DNA from: Flexilinea flocculi
Lineage (GTDB): Bacteria; Chloroflexota; Anaerolineae; Anaerolineales; Anaerolineaceae
Direction of reading: 5' to 3'
DNA length: 64,000 bases
Assembly: GCF_001192795.1 (NCBI RefSeq)
Contig: NZ_DF968181.1
Location: 586,342 to 650,341, forward strand
Every line of letters begins with the position of its first letter. The first letter of the stretch is position 1. The translations under genes and the position numbers were made by a program. The notes under the pieces are model-generated. The model had not been told where the DNA came from, searched no databases, and was given only the letters and a program-made list of their open reading frames with translations. Below, one piece after another: positions 35,765-45,073 of this stretch.

Positions 35765-36556
35765 TTATTTTGTGAAAGAAGTCGGACCGTCTTTGCAAAC
35801 CAACCAGGCTTTTTTACTACCCGGTTTATTGACAGGTTCTTCCCAGGTGTCCGGCATTTCGATCTTACAGTTGCCACACAAACCCATCCCGCAGCGCATG
35901 ATTGCTTCCCAGGATAACTGGCGAGGTATGCCGTATCGCTCACAAAGGGCATCAATTCCGTAGAGCATTTTTTTAGGTCCGCATGCATACACACACGCAT
36001 CTTGAACATCTGATAATTGTTGGATTGTCTCCTCTAACGGGACGGTTACAAATCCCTGAATTCCGCGAGTTCCATCATTGGTAGTGATATGTAGTTTCAC
36101 TGGTATTTTTTCGAATTCATCAACGAGGATAAGCAGATTTGCAGATCTGGCGCCCAGAAATACATGCACATTGATACCTTTTTTGATAAGCGTTTCTGCC
36201 AAATAAAGGAGTGGTGATGCACCATAGCCTCCTCCAACCAGCAATGCATCTTTCCCATAAGGTTGGTATCCTTGACCAAACGGCCCTCGAATCCATAATC
36301 GGTCTCCGGGTTGATATCGATCGATCTGACCGGATACTTTTCCAACGTCAGCAATCGTGATCATTAATGGATTGCTTCCAGCAACACTAAATGGCTTTTC
36401 TCCCAAACCAGGAATCCAGATAAGAATAAACTGTCCCGGCTCACTCGCCATGGGTTCTTTCATAATCAGGCTGTGTGTTGTGTCATTTTCAATTCTAACT
36501 TTGTCTACAGTAAAGACTCTCGATTTTTTTTCTTCCATCGAAAATGGTTTTTCCAT
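35765..36556 (-). CDS. pyrK: dihydroorotate dehydrogenase electron transfer subunit
   Basis: A 263-residue FAD and [2Fe-2S] protein that passes electrons from PyrD to NAD+. It has a ferredoxin-reductase-like N-terminal barrel (EPGQFILIWIPG, EKPFSVAG), the NAD-binding LVGGGYGASPLLYLAETL, and a C-terminal cysteine cluster CGMGLCGNC with a distal LVCKDGP. It begins 3 bp after the pyrD stop, forming one transcription unit with it. Confidence 0.93.
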   Translation of the reverse strand: MEKPFSMEEKKSRVFTVDKVRIENDTTHSLIMKEPMASEPGQFILIWIPGLGEKPFSVAGSNPLMITIADVGKVSGQIDRYQPGDRLWIRGPFGQGYQPYGKDALLVGGGYGASPLLYLAETLIKKGINVHVFLGARSANLLILVDEFEKIPVKLHITTNDGTRGIQGFVTVPLEETIQQLSDVQDACVYACGPKKMLYGIDALCERYGIPRQLSWEAIMRCGMGLCGNCKIEMPDTWEEPVNKPGSKKAWLVCKDGPTSFTK

Positions 36557-36559
36557 AAT

Positions 36560-37462
36560 TTACCGCCAAATCTTTCCGCAAATTTCAGACAGATTATTAT
36601 ATCCTTCTGAATTCATGAATTCTTCAAACTCAACGAGTATTTTCGTAAATGCTTCATATCCTCGATAATACAATGCGGATCCAATTCCGACAGCGCTTGC
36701 CCCCGCAAGTATCATTTCTGCCATGTCAAGGCCTGAAGAAACTCCTCCCATCCCGATAATTGGGATACTGACTTCCTTATAAATATCAGAAATACACTTC
36801 AAAGCGATCGGTTTTAAAGATGGTCCGGAAATCCATCCGCTGCCCTGGCTTAGAAATGGTTTTGCAGCATAGGCGTCAATTACCATTCCTGGAACCGGAT
36901 TTACCGCGGTGATAAAATCGGCTCCGGCATCCTGCGCTTTTCGGGCAACTTTCCCAATATGCGAACAAATCGCAGACAATTTCACTGATATTGGGATCAA
37001 TCCGGCATTAACTCGCACTGCAGCGGTAATCTCCGCGACTAATCCTGGATCATATTCCGGTAGAACGAACTCGATTATATCGGGTTGTGCAAGCTTGATT
37101 TTTGTTGTCAATTCAACAAATTCATCAGGATTATCCGCATAGATATTTGCAATGACCGGTACCACCGATTCAGCGGCTTTTTGTCGGTATGCATTGATTA
37201 AATAAACCATTGAATCAACTCCCGGATTGGTCAGTCCAAGATTTGTGATGAGGCCACAGCCCCAATCGGATGAAGCCGGATTATCAGTCCCAGGCCGGTA
37301 TTTTAATGTACAGCTTTTTGTTGTAACTGCGGCGGCACCGCTTTTTGCTGCGCGAACTAACAAAGAATCGCTGTTCCCTGAAATTCCTGATGCAAGAATT
37401 ATGGGTGTTTTGAGGTGGATTTGATCGGATAATCTGCAGGAAAAATCTGGCATGTCAACCAT
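36560..37462 (-). CDS. pyrD: dihydroorotate dehydrogenase catalytic subunit, atypical active-site loop
   Basis: A 300-residue class 1B-like PyrD (FMN TIM barrel) paired with PyrK. Conserved parts are TKSCTLKYRPGTDNP, NLGLTNPGVD, VKLSAICS, AVNPVPGMVIDAYAAKPF, GISGPSLKPIALK-like SGPSLKPIAL, GMGGVSSG and GASAVGIGSALY. The usual NxSCPN segment carrying the catalytic cysteine is not found: at that place the chain reads IIEFVLPEYDPGLV (residues 129-142). So the enzyme either uses another base or has another substrate. pyrK is 3 bp downstream. Confidence 0.85.
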   Translation of the reverse strand: MVDMPDFSCRLSDQIHLKTPIILASGISGNSDSLLVRAAKSGAAAVTTKSCTLKYRPGTDNPASSDWGCGLITNLGLTNPGVDSMVYLINAYRQKAAESVVPVIANIYADNPDEFVELTTKIKLAQPDIIEFVLPEYDPGLVAEITAAVRVNAGLIPISVKLSAICSHIGKVARKAQDAGADFITAVNPVPGMVIDAYAAKPFLSQGSGWISGPSLKPIALKCISDIYKEVSIPIIGMGGVSSGLDMAEMILAGASAVGIGSALYYRGYEAFTKILVEFEEFMNSEGYNNLSEICGKIWR

Positions 37463-37507
37463 CCTTTTGTGAAAATTCTTTCTGTAATTTTACACTGAGA
37501 TCTGAAA

Positions 37508-37630
37508 TAGTAATTCGAAAAATAGACTTGCTATTCGAATACTGAGATAGAAACTTGTTATTGTGATGTTTTTATGCAGAACTCAAAAACATCACAACAA
37601 CAAAGAATCCTCTCTATATTTTGAATTGCT
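37508..37630 (+). repeat. TTCGAA hairpin element
   Basis: Left end TAGTAATTCGAAAAATAG, right end CTATATTTTGAATTGCT. The hairpin spans about 37554-37603 with apex ATGC-AGA-ACTC. The long left arm contains the internal TTGCTATTCGAAT motif shared with other copies. Confidence 0.8.
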
Positions 37631-37711
37631 ATATCTGAAAGAAAAACTCCAACGATTTGATATTCTATCGAACCGCAGGAGATACTCTCTTGCAACGTTA
37701 TATTGTCAACA

Positions 37712-37736
37712 AAAAAACCTCTTACCGAGGTTTTTT
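37712..37736 (-). terminator. terminator of the livHMGF unit
   Basis: On the minus strand AAAAAACCTCG and its partner make a 10-bp stem followed by seven T's, 10 bp after the livF stop. Confidence 0.85.
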
Positions 37737-37746
37737 CGTTGGTTAC

Positions 37747-38496
37747 TTAGAAGTAATAATCGCCTTTTTGCAGTTTTTCCTGTTCGGACTCTCCACCCAG
37801 ATAAGCTGCCTGGACTTTTGGATCGTTGAGAAGCTCTTGTCCTGTGCCGCTCACAACAATTTCCCCAGTTTCAAGGACATATCCGCGGTCAGCGATTGCT
37901 AAAGCCATTTGAGCATTCTGCTCAACCAAAAGGATACTGGTTCCAGTCTGATTGATGTCAAAAATAATATCAAAGATCTGCTCCACCAGAATCGGCGCCA
38001 GCCCCATAGAGGGTTCATCAAGAAGCATTAAATCTGGATGCCCCATCAAGCCACGTCCGATCGCAAGCATTTGTTGCTCTCCGCCGGACAATGTCCCTCC
38101 AGGTTGCGTTCTGCGTTCTCTCATCCTTGGAAATAGCTGATAAACATGTTCCATATCTTCTTCAACCTGAGCTTTATTGTCATTTAAAAATGCGCCCATC
38201 TCCAGATTTTCCTGAACTGTTAATTTCGGGAAGATATGTCGTCCTTCCGGAACCTGGATAATACCTTTTTTGACAATCATATCTGTAGGTAAACCGGTAA
38301 TTACTTCATCCTTATAAGTAATTACTCCGGATTGGCCTTGAACCAGTCCTGAAATTGAATTCAGGGTTGAACTTTTTCCTGCGCCATTTCCGCCGATGAG
38401 GGCGACAATTTCCCCTTTATTTACTGTTAAAGAGATCCCTTTTAACGCATGAATCGCACGATAATAAACTTGTAAATCTTTAATTTCGAAGTACAT
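37747..38496 (-). CDS. livF: branched-chain amino acid ABC transporter ATP-binding protein LivF
   Basis: A 249-residue ABC ATPase. Walker A GGNGAGKSST near residue 36, signature TLSGGEQQMLAIGRGLM, Walker B LMLLDEPSMGLAP, and the LivF-type C-terminal ETGEIVVSGTGQELL. It is the last gene of a compact livHMGF unit, 2 bp after livG. Confidence 0.95.
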   Translation of the reverse strand: MYFEIKDLQVYYRAIHALKGISLTVNKGEIVALIGGNGAGKSSTLNSISGLVQGQSGVITYKDEVITGLPTDMIVKKGIIQVPEGRHIFPKLTVQENLEMGAFLNDNKAQVEEDMEHVYQLFPRMRERRTQPGGTLSGGEQQMLAIGRGLMGHPDLMLLDEPSMGLAPILVEQIFDIIFDINQTGTSILLVEQNAQMALAIADRGYVLETGEIVVSGTGQELLNDPKVQAAYLGGESEQEKLQKGDYYF

Positions 38497-38498
38497 AA

Positions 38499-39332
38499 TT
38501 AGTCCAAATTCCCTTTGTCAGCTTTGCGCCTGGAATACTTTTCGACAAGGTTTTCTGTACCTGATCCCAGGTAGGCTTCAATTACTTTTTGGTTGGATTG
38601 AATCTCATCCGGTGTTCCCTGGGCAATTTTCTCTCCATGATCCAGAACAAGGATTGAATCGGAAATATTCATCACAACTTTCATATCGTGTTCAATAAGA
38701 ACGATGGTGATTTTTAATTGTGAGCGCAATGTATTAATGAGCTCAATCATGGCAGAAGTCTCATGGGGATTCATGCCGGCGCAAGGTTCATCCAACAGTA
38801 ATAAATGCGGATTGTTTCCAAGAGCGCGTGCAATTTCCAATCTGCGTTGTGCACCATAAGGCAGGTTATTGGCTACATCATCTGCATAGGCTCCCAAACC
38901 AACAAAATCAAGCAGGTTACAGGCTTTTTGAATCGATTGTTTCTCTTCTCTGCGATTGCGGAAGGTTTGAAAAAGCGTATCGATGCAAGTTGAGCGAAGT
39001 CTGGGCTGCTGTCCAATCAGCACATTTTCAATAACTGACATATTTGTAAATAGCCGTATATTCTGGTACGTACGTGAAATGCCCAGATTCGCAATTTCAT
39101 CGGTGGGAATTCCATTAATTGGGCGCTCTTGAAAGAAAACGGTTCCATTGTCACAGGCATAGAATCCTGAAATACAGTTAAAGAAAGTCGTTTTTCCTGC
39201 GCCATTGGGTCCGATGATGCTGATGATGGATTCAAACGGGACCTGAAGACTGACATCATTGACAGCAGTCAAACCGCCGAAATTGATTGTAATATTTTCT
39301 GCTTCTAATACGTAGGAAGGCTTTTTTGTCAT
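38499..39332 (-). CDS. livG: branched-chain amino acid ABC transporter ATP-binding protein LivG
   Basis: A 277-residue ABC ATPase with Walker A GPNGAGKTTFFN near residue 41, the LivG-type YQNIRLFTNMSVIENVL, LPYGAQRRLEIARAL as signature region, and LLLLDEPCAGMNPHET. It overlaps the livM stop by 4 bp. Confidence 0.95.
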   Translation of the reverse strand: MTKKPSYVLEAENITINFGGLTAVNDVSLQVPFESIISIIGPNGAGKTTFFNCISGFYACDNGTVFFQERPINGIPTDEIANLGISRTYQNIRLFTNMSVIENVLIGQQPRLRSTCIDTLFQTFRNRREEKQSIQKACNLLDFVGLGAYADDVANNLPYGAQRRLEIARALGNNPHLLLLDEPCAGMNPHETSAMIELINTLRSQLKITIVLIEHDMKVVMNISDSILVLDHGEKIAQGTPDEIQSNQKVIEAYLGSGTENLVEKYSRRKADKGNLD

Positions 39333-40909
39333 GGTTTTAAGTCCTCCTTTAATATTTCGATTGATTCAGGTGCGACAGAAAGTTTCCGCCGTTTCACTGG
39401 CCATATTCCTTCTGGACGGATAATCATCATAACGATTAACAAAGCCCCAAACACAACCATACGATAATTCTCCAGATCGCGCAGCAATTCCGGCAGCCCT
39501 TTAATAATGAACGCCCCCAGCAATGTTCCCGGGATGGAACCCATTCCGCCGACAACAACAACTGCTAAAGCGTTGACGGAAACCATAAATGCATATTCAC
39601 TTGGGCCAGTATACGTGTTACGAGAAGCGTACAAAGCTCCAGCAGCGCCTGCTATGGCGGCTCCGATGACAATTGCTAATACTTTGTAGGAGCTTGTGGT
39701 TACACCACAGGCTTGTGCTACTGTTTCATCTTCTCTCATCGCTTCCCAGGAACGGCCTGTTCTTGAGTATTGGAGTCTAAACGCTGCATAGAGGACGATA
39801 AGAAATACAAAAATAATCAGATACAAAAACCAGACATTGTCTTCCAACGGTTCTCCGAAATATTTTTCAAAAATAGATGGTTGTATTGGCTGCCCGATAT
39901 TTTTAATTCCTTGCGGTCCGCCGGTATAATCAGCCATCAGGTTGCTATTAATTAAGATCCGGACAATTTCTGCAAAGCCGAGTGTGACAATTGCGAGATA
40001 ATCTCCTCGTAGATTCATAATTGGAAGACCGACTAAAAAACCTCCGATTCCTGCCACGATCAGTGAAACCAATAAAGCCAGCCAAAAATTCATTTCGATA
40101 CCAAACGGTTTGGGAGCAGTCAACAGACCGAAAGTATAAGCTCCCAAAGCGAAAAATGCTACATAACCGAAGACCAACTGCCCGGATAAACCGACGATCA
40201 AATTCAACCCCAATCCCATGATTGCGTAAATCAAGACAATTCCAAGCACAGAAATGGTATAGGCATTGATGACCAGCGGCAGCAAAAGAAATGCGATTAT
40301 CAGGAGAAGGATTAAAACAGTTTTTACAGCAGGATATCTTTCGAACGCACGTCCGATTTGGATTTTCTCCTTCAAATGAGTAAGCGCGCGGACTGATTTT
40401 GCAGGCTGATTTGTTTTTTGTGAAATCCAAAATAGGATCAGCGCTGCCATACTGCCAAGAATCGTTGACATGAAATAATATGTAACTGCTTTTTGGATGT
40501 CAGTCTGAAAAAGAAATGCCCGAATAACATCTGGCGCTAACGCTTCAAGATAAACACGAACATCTTTACCGTTTACCAGATAACTTCCAAGAATGATATT
40601 TAAAAGAGAAATGAGTAAACCAGAAACAATACTGATTGTGACAGCAGCAAAAAATCCCTGACCGAATGAATATTTTTTCTGAGAGTTTCGGGTTCTTAAA
40701 AAGTTAATCGTAGTGAAGAATACAATCAACCCTACAACAAGTCCCATATAAAATGGCGTAATTGCGTTCTTCGCTGCAGTTCCTCCGGTGAATAACTTTT
40801 CGAGGATTTCTGCCAATGTAGAGGTAAGATTTATCATCTCACAAAAAATAAGAATAATACCTGCGACAATCCCAAATTTGCTCGATTTAGATAGTATCGT
40901 TTTCATCAT
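39329..40909 (-). CDS. livM: branched-chain amino acid ABC transporter permease LivM with N-terminal extension
   Basis: A 526-residue permease. The normal LivM core begins near residue 200 (YAIMGLGLNLIVGLSGQL at about 228) and includes GDYLAIVTLGFAEIVRI and the EAA-like AMREDETVAQACGV. Ahead of it lie about 190 extra residues with four or so membrane helices, roughly doubling the N-terminal part relative to ordinary LivM. It overlaps livH by 4 bp. Confidence 0.93.
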   Translation of the reverse strand: MMKTILSKSSKFGIVAGIILIFCEMINLTSTLAEILEKLFTGGTAAKNAITPFYMGLVVGLIVFFTTINFLRTRNSQKKYSFGQGFFAAVTISIVSGLLISLLNIILGSYLVNGKDVRVYLEALAPDVIRAFLFQTDIQKAVTYYFMSTILGSMAALILFWISQKTNQPAKSVRALTHLKEKIQIGRAFERYPAVKTVLILLLIIAFLLLPLVINAYTISVLGIVLIYAIMGLGLNLIVGLSGQLVFGYVAFFALGAYTFGLLTAPKPFGIEMNFWLALLVSLIVAGIGGFLVGLPIMNLRGDYLAIVTLGFAEIVRILINSNLMADYTGGPQGIKNIGQPIQPSIFEKYFGEPLEDNVWFLYLIIFVFLIVLYAAFRLQYSRTGRSWEAMREDETVAQACGVTTSSYKVLAIVIGAAIAGAAGALYASRNTYTGPSEYAFMVSVNALAVVVVGGMGSIPGTLLGAFIIKGLPELLRDLENYRMVVFGALLIVMMIIRPEGIWPVKRRKLSVAPESIEILKEDLKP

Positions 40910-42009
40910 ACTTTCTCCACGCTTGAGGATGATTTTCCAAAGAGTCCGGAAGGTTTCAAGATCAGAACCAGGATCAGAATGGTAAATGCGATGACATCCT
41001 TCAATTGAAAATCGATTCCGAGAAAAGCCGGGCCGACTGATTCAACAATTCCCAGAATCATTCCACCTGCCATTGCGCCGGGAATATTTCCGATTCCTCC
41101 GAGAACTGCTGCAGTAAAAGCTTTGATTCCAGGCAGGAAACCGACAAAATGATTGAAAAGGCCGTTATGAAGCCCCCACATTACTCCGGCAGATCCGGCA
41201 AGAATACCGCTGATGATGAAGGTTTGGCTTGTCACTCGGTCAAGATTGATTCCCATTAATTGAGCAGTATTCTTATCCTGGGAGACTGCACGAATCGATT
41301 TACCGAGTTTTGTTTTTTGGACAAAGAAATAGAGTGCGATCATTAATACTACAGCCATTATCAAACTGAAAACGCCGGTTTTGGTAATGACAATCATGCC
41401 ATCACCCATTTTGATATTCCAGCCGGTTCCTCTTTCTAACAACAGGGGATTCTTATAGGTTTTCTTATTAGCTCCAAACATGATCTGGGCTGCAGTCTCG
41501 AGAAAAATTGAAGCTCCGACTGCACTAATTAATGGAGCCAGGCGTACATGGGAGTTTCGCAGCGGACGATAGGCGATTTTTTCCAGATAAAAACCACTGA
41601 CTGCAGAAACGGAAGCGCCTATCAGAAAAGCAAGGATAATTGCTGGAACAGGGTATGCATTTAAAAAATTTGATTCTCCCACTTTCAGAAAATTAAAAAA
41701 TTCAAAAGTGAAATAACCCGCGAAACAGCCTAACATCATAATATCGCCGTGGGCAAAATTGATAAGAAGCATGACGCCGTATACGAGCGTGTAGCCAATT
41801 GCAATCAGAGAATACATACCTCCGACGATCAATCCTGTATTTAAAAAGCCAAGCCAATATACGGGACCATATTCAGGCTGAATTATTTGAATAATTATAC
41901 GATAAAGAACATAAGCACCAGCAATCACGCCGACGATCCAACGGAGCCAGTTGATCCTTTTTACAGTTTGTTTTGCGGAAGGTTGATGGTGAGGTTTTTC
42001 TGCATCCAT
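40906..42009 (-). CDS. livH: branched-chain amino acid ABC transporter permease LivH
   Basis: A 367-residue inner-membrane permease. Typical features are GLIVGGMYSLIAIGYTLVYGVMLLINFAHGD, AYRPLRNS, and the coupling segment RAVSQDKNTAQLMGIN, with GIGNIPGAMAGG near the end. A hydrophilic tail plus one extra helix at the N-terminus (about 45 residues) makes it somewhat longer than usual. It is the first gene of livHMGF, 416 bp downstream of the binding-protein genes. Confidence 0.94.
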   Translation of the reverse strand: MDAEKPHHQPSAKQTVKRINWLRWIVGVIAGAYVLYRIIIQIIQPEYGPVYWLGFLNTGLIVGGMYSLIAIGYTLVYGVMLLINFAHGDIMMLGCFAGYFTFEFFNFLKVGESNFLNAYPVPAIILAFLIGASVSAVSGFYLEKIAYRPLRNSHVRLAPLISAVGASIFLETAAQIMFGANKKTYKNPLLLERGTGWNIKMGDGMIVITKTGVFSLIMAVVLMIALYFFVQKTKLGKSIRAVSQDKNTAQLMGINLDRVTSQTFIISGILAGSAGVMWGLHNGLFNHFVGFLPGIKAFTAAVLGGIGNIPGAMAGGMILGIVESVGPAFLGIDFQLKDVIAFTILILVLILKPSGLFGKSSSSVEKV

Positions 42010-42321
42010 ATAAATATGTTCGCTCCTTCTGAAGAATTTATTTGAAATATCTTGTATGAAGATATGTTTTTATAGATAAACGCTTGCATGTGCTATTTTC
42101 AACATTTCAATCAGTTCAATTTGAAACTGACTGCGGTTAAGAATTGTATTGTTTTTATCTCTTCGTGATAACTTTAGGATTCAATTCTATCATTCTCAGT
42201 TTACAAACATACAGAAAAGGATAAGAATTGTGACGATCTCAATAAAGAAAATGCATATTTTAACCACAGTTTAAATGACTCAAAATGAGATCGGTATTTA
42301 ATTACTGAAGGAGAAGAATTA

Positions 42322-42400
42322 ATAAAAAAAAGCCTCTGTCGGGGCATTTATCGTATTATTTAGATTAATACGTCAAAAATGGAGCCCGACAAAAGGCATA
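42322..42400 (-). terminator. terminator of the second Liv binding-protein gene (nested stems)
   Basis: GCCTCTGTCGGG (from 42332) pairs with CCCGACAAAAGGC (to 42397), and inside lies a second stem CGTATTA/TAATACG (42352-42372). On the minus strand the outer stem is followed by a run of T's (42323-42330). The remaining 42010-42321 upstream of livH is AT-rich and probably holds the livH promoter, which I cannot place exactly. Confidence 0.6.
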
Positions 42401-42425
42401 TTAATGCTGATATAAAATAAATTTC

Positions 42426-43622
42426 TTATTCAGGCAGCGTCCATTTACCGTCCTTCACAATATAGAAGGTAGGACCTGATGCATTGCACTCGCCATTTTC
42501 ATCACAAGTGATTTCGCCGGTGATGCCTTTGTACCCTGAAACGCTGCGAACACCTTTTACCATGGCTTCCCGTGGAATATACAGATTTCCGTCATCGCCG
42601 AGAATGGCTGTATTTCGAATGACCGATGCGAGCACATTGGCTGAATCAAATGCAAACCAGCAATATCCAGCTTTGGATCCGGCTGCCCGTCCATAAGTTT
42701 CCAGATATTTTGCGTCAAATGCATCTTTCTCTGCTGAAGTCGGTGGAATGGATGAAGTGCCATATACACCTTCGGCATTTTTGCCTGCTTTTTCAATAAA
42801 TTCCACACCGAATGCACCGTCATCACTGAAAATGGGGATACCTTCCATACCTACCTGACTTAATTGATTGGCAATTACTGCCAATTCAGCAGTATAACCT
42901 CCATAGTAGATGATTTCCGGCTTCTTAGATGCAATGGAGGTCAAAACTGCTGAATAATCTGCCTCACCTGGTGTCAGCGATTCATAAGAGACTGGTTCAA
43001 CGCCCTTACTGAGCAGTGTATCACGAACAATATCCGCTATTCCTTTCCCATAATCCATACCATCATGAAGAATTGCTACTTTGGTCATTTTCAGATGATC
43101 GAGAATGTAAAGTGCTGAGGATTGTCCCTGAATTTTATCCGTGAAAACCACACGATTGAATACGGAATTTCCACTGGTTAATTGTGCCCCTGTGGCTGAT
43201 GGAGATAGCATCGGGATTTTTGCCTTTTCATATATCGGAATTGCTGCTGCGGTTTCACCGCTGAGTGTGTGTCCGATTACAGCCACAAAGGTTGGATCCA
43301 TTGCCCACTTACTGGCAACAGCAACTGCTGATTCGGGTGCTCCCTGCGTATCCTCTGCTAAAAGTTCGAACGAGAAACCATTAAAAGGTTCCAGCGCGTC
43401 AACCGCAATTTTTGAACTTTCGGCATTGTCAGTGCCATACATTGCGTATTCGCCTGTCATCGGTCCTGCTACTCCCAGCTTGATGGTTTCACCAGGCTTG
43501 ATGATTGCACAGCTCCCAGGTTCTTTGCATTCAATCGGTGCTGCTGCAAAAACACTCGTCCAGATTCCCGATAACAGGGAAATAATAAAGAGAACCATTA
43601 AAATTGATAAAGGTTTTTTCAT
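42426..43622 (-). CDS. branched-chain amino acid ABC transporter substrate-binding protein (second)
   Basis: A 398-residue periplasmic-binding-type (LivJ/LivK, type I fold) protein. Signal peptide MKKPLSILMV... to about residue 27, then CKEPGSCAIIKPGETIKLGVAGPMTG. Further motifs are VIGHTLSGETAAAIPIYEKAKIPMLSPSAT, VAILHDGMDYGKGIAD and TPGEADYSAVL. It is a close paralogue of the gene just upstream. A 264-bp gap with a strong hairpin separates them. Confidence 0.93.
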   Translation of the reverse strand: MKKPLSILMVLFIISLLSGIWTSVFAAAPIECKEPGSCAIIKPGETIKLGVAGPMTGEYAMYGTDNAESSKIAVDALEPFNGFSFELLAEDTQGAPESAVAVASKWAMDPTFVAVIGHTLSGETAAAIPIYEKAKIPMLSPSATGAQLTSGNSVFNRVVFTDKIQGQSSALYILDHLKMTKVAILHDGMDYGKGIADIVRDTLLSKGVEPVSYESLTPGEADYSAVLTSIASKKPEIIYYGGYTAELAVIANQLSQVGMEGIPIFSDDGAFGVEFIEKAGKNAEGVYGTSSIPPTSAEKDAFDAKYLETYGRAAGSKAGYCWFAFDSANVLASVIRNTAILGDDGNLYIPREAMVKGVRSVSGYKGITGEITCDENGECNASGPTFYIVKDGKWTLPE

Positions 43623-43783
43623 GATTTACTCCTTTCAAAAGTAAATTACGAAGGAAAAATTGTGAAAACAATCAATTGCTTCATTAAGAATTGATTGTCA
43701 GTGGACGATTATTTAATTGTTTCTAAGGTGGAATAACAATTGGCAGAGGGACTGCAGTGATAGGCGAAAAATCTTATTTTGAA

Positions 43784-43821
43784 TATCCTCATCTTCGACT
43801 TCGTTGTCGAAGATGAGGATA
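43784..43821. promoter_or_regulatory. perfect 16-bp hairpin between the two Liv binding-protein genes
   Basis: TATCCTCATCTTCGAC pairs exactly with GTCGAAGATGAGGATA across the loop TTCGTT. No T-run follows on the minus strand, so it may stabilise the upstream mRNA or act as a leaky stop. It lacks the family termini of the TTCGAA elements. Confidence 0.65.
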
Positions 43822-43885
43822 CAATTTCACATTCTTTCAGGATAGCTTGAAAGAGGTATTCACTGAAAGAAATACAATTAGGTTA

Positions 43886-45073
43886 TTATTTGGAAGCAAG
43901 CTCCCATGCACCATTTTTTACAATGTAGAATGTAGGTCCGGACGCGTTGCACTCGCCAACTTCATCACAGGTGATTTCGCCGGTCAGACCTTGATAGCCG
44001 GAAAGTGTGCGGACTGCAGTGACTAATTCAGCACGTGGAATATACAGGTTGCCATCATCTCCAAGGAAAGCGACGTTTCTGATGACAGAAGCAAGCGCCT
44101 GGACTACATCATATGAGAACCATGGGAACGGAGTCTTTGAACCAGCTTTACGGCCAAGGGTTTCTTCATATTTTTTATCAAAGGCGAGTTTTTCCGGTGA
44201 ATCAGCAGGAACGGAGGTCGTACCATAACAGCCTTCTGCATTGGCGCCGGATTTTTCGATGATTTCTGTGCCGAATGCACCGTCATCACTGAAGACCGGT
44301 ACACCTTTTAAGCCGACTTGGCCCATCTGATTGATGACGACAGAAAGTTCAGCAGTATAACCGCCATAATAGATGATTTCGGGACCTTTTGAGGCAATTG
44401 CAGTCAGAACGGCTGAATAATCGGCTTCGCCTGGTGTCAGCGCTTCATAAGCAACCGGTTCAATTCCCATTTCTTCTAAAGTGGCTTTAACGGTGTCGGC
44501 AATACCTTTTCCATAATCCAGACCATCATGTAAAACGGCAATTTTCTTCAGTCCGAGCGTATTGACAATAAATTCCGCCGCAAATTTACCTTGCGTAGCA
44601 TCCTGGAATACAATACGATTGAAAACTGAATTGTCCTCTGTCAGATTGGCGCCGGTTGCTGAAGGAGAAAGCATCGGGATGAAAGATTTTTCCATAATCG
44701 GAATAACTGCTGCAGATTCTCCGGTAAGGACATTTCCTGCAACTGCAACAAAGGTTGGATCAGTAATCCATTTATTGGCAATTGCGACGGCGGATTCAGC
44801 AGAACCTACGGAATCTTCAGCAAGAAGTTCCCAATTAAAACCTTCCAATGGTTCGAGTTCAGAAATTGAAATTTTCTCGCTGTCGGAAATATCGACGCCG
44901 TACATTGCATACTCTCCGGTAAGAGGACCTGCCATACCGATTTTAATGGTCTCTCCCGGTTTAATGACAGCACATCCGCCATCAACATCACAGCGGGTCA
45001 TGTCAGCAGCGAATGCAGTTGAAAAAGCTGAAAGCAGCATCGCTAAAACAACGAACAACAACGATTTCTTCAT
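43886..45073 (-). CDS. branched-chain amino acid ABC transporter substrate-binding protein (first)
   Basis: A 395-residue LivJ/LivK-type binding protein. Signal peptide MKKSLLFVVLAMLLSAFSTA to about residue 22, then CDVDGGCAVIKPGETIKIGMAGPLTGEYAMYG. Two cysteines near the N-terminus (CDVDGGC) recur in the second copy and in a C-terminal EITCDEVGECNASGP, suggesting disulfides. GGAG lies before the ATG. Paralogue of the next gene downstream. Confidence 0.93.
   Translation of the reverse strand: MKKSLLFVVLAMLLSAFSTAFAADMTRCDVDGGCAVIKPGETIKIGMAGPLTGEYAMYGVDISDSEKISISELEPLEGFNWELLAEDSVGSAESAVAIANKWITDPTFVAVAGNVLTGESAAVIPIMEKSFIPMLSPSATGANLTEDNSVFNRIVFQDATQGKFAAEFIVNTLGLKKIAVLHDGLDYGKGIADTVKATLEEMGIEPVAYEALTPGEADYSAVLTAIASKGPEIIYYGGYTAELSVVINQMGQVGLKGVPVFSDDGAFGTEIIEKSGANAEGCYGTTSVPADSPEKLAFDKKYEETLGRKAGSKTPFPWFSYDVVQALASVIRNVAFLGDDGNLYIPRAELVTAVRTLSGYQGLTGEITCDEVGECNASGPTFYIVKNGAWELASK

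Noticed and set aside
35610-35963. 117-codon plus-strand frame over a repeat and the pyrK 3' end
   Set aside because: Starts inside a hairpin element and runs antisense into pyrK; no coding signature.
43784-43821. Another member of the TTCGAA hairpin family
   Set aside because: It has a perfect stem and a TTCG loop, but neither flank carries the conserved termini and the apex lacks the GCG/CGC pattern.
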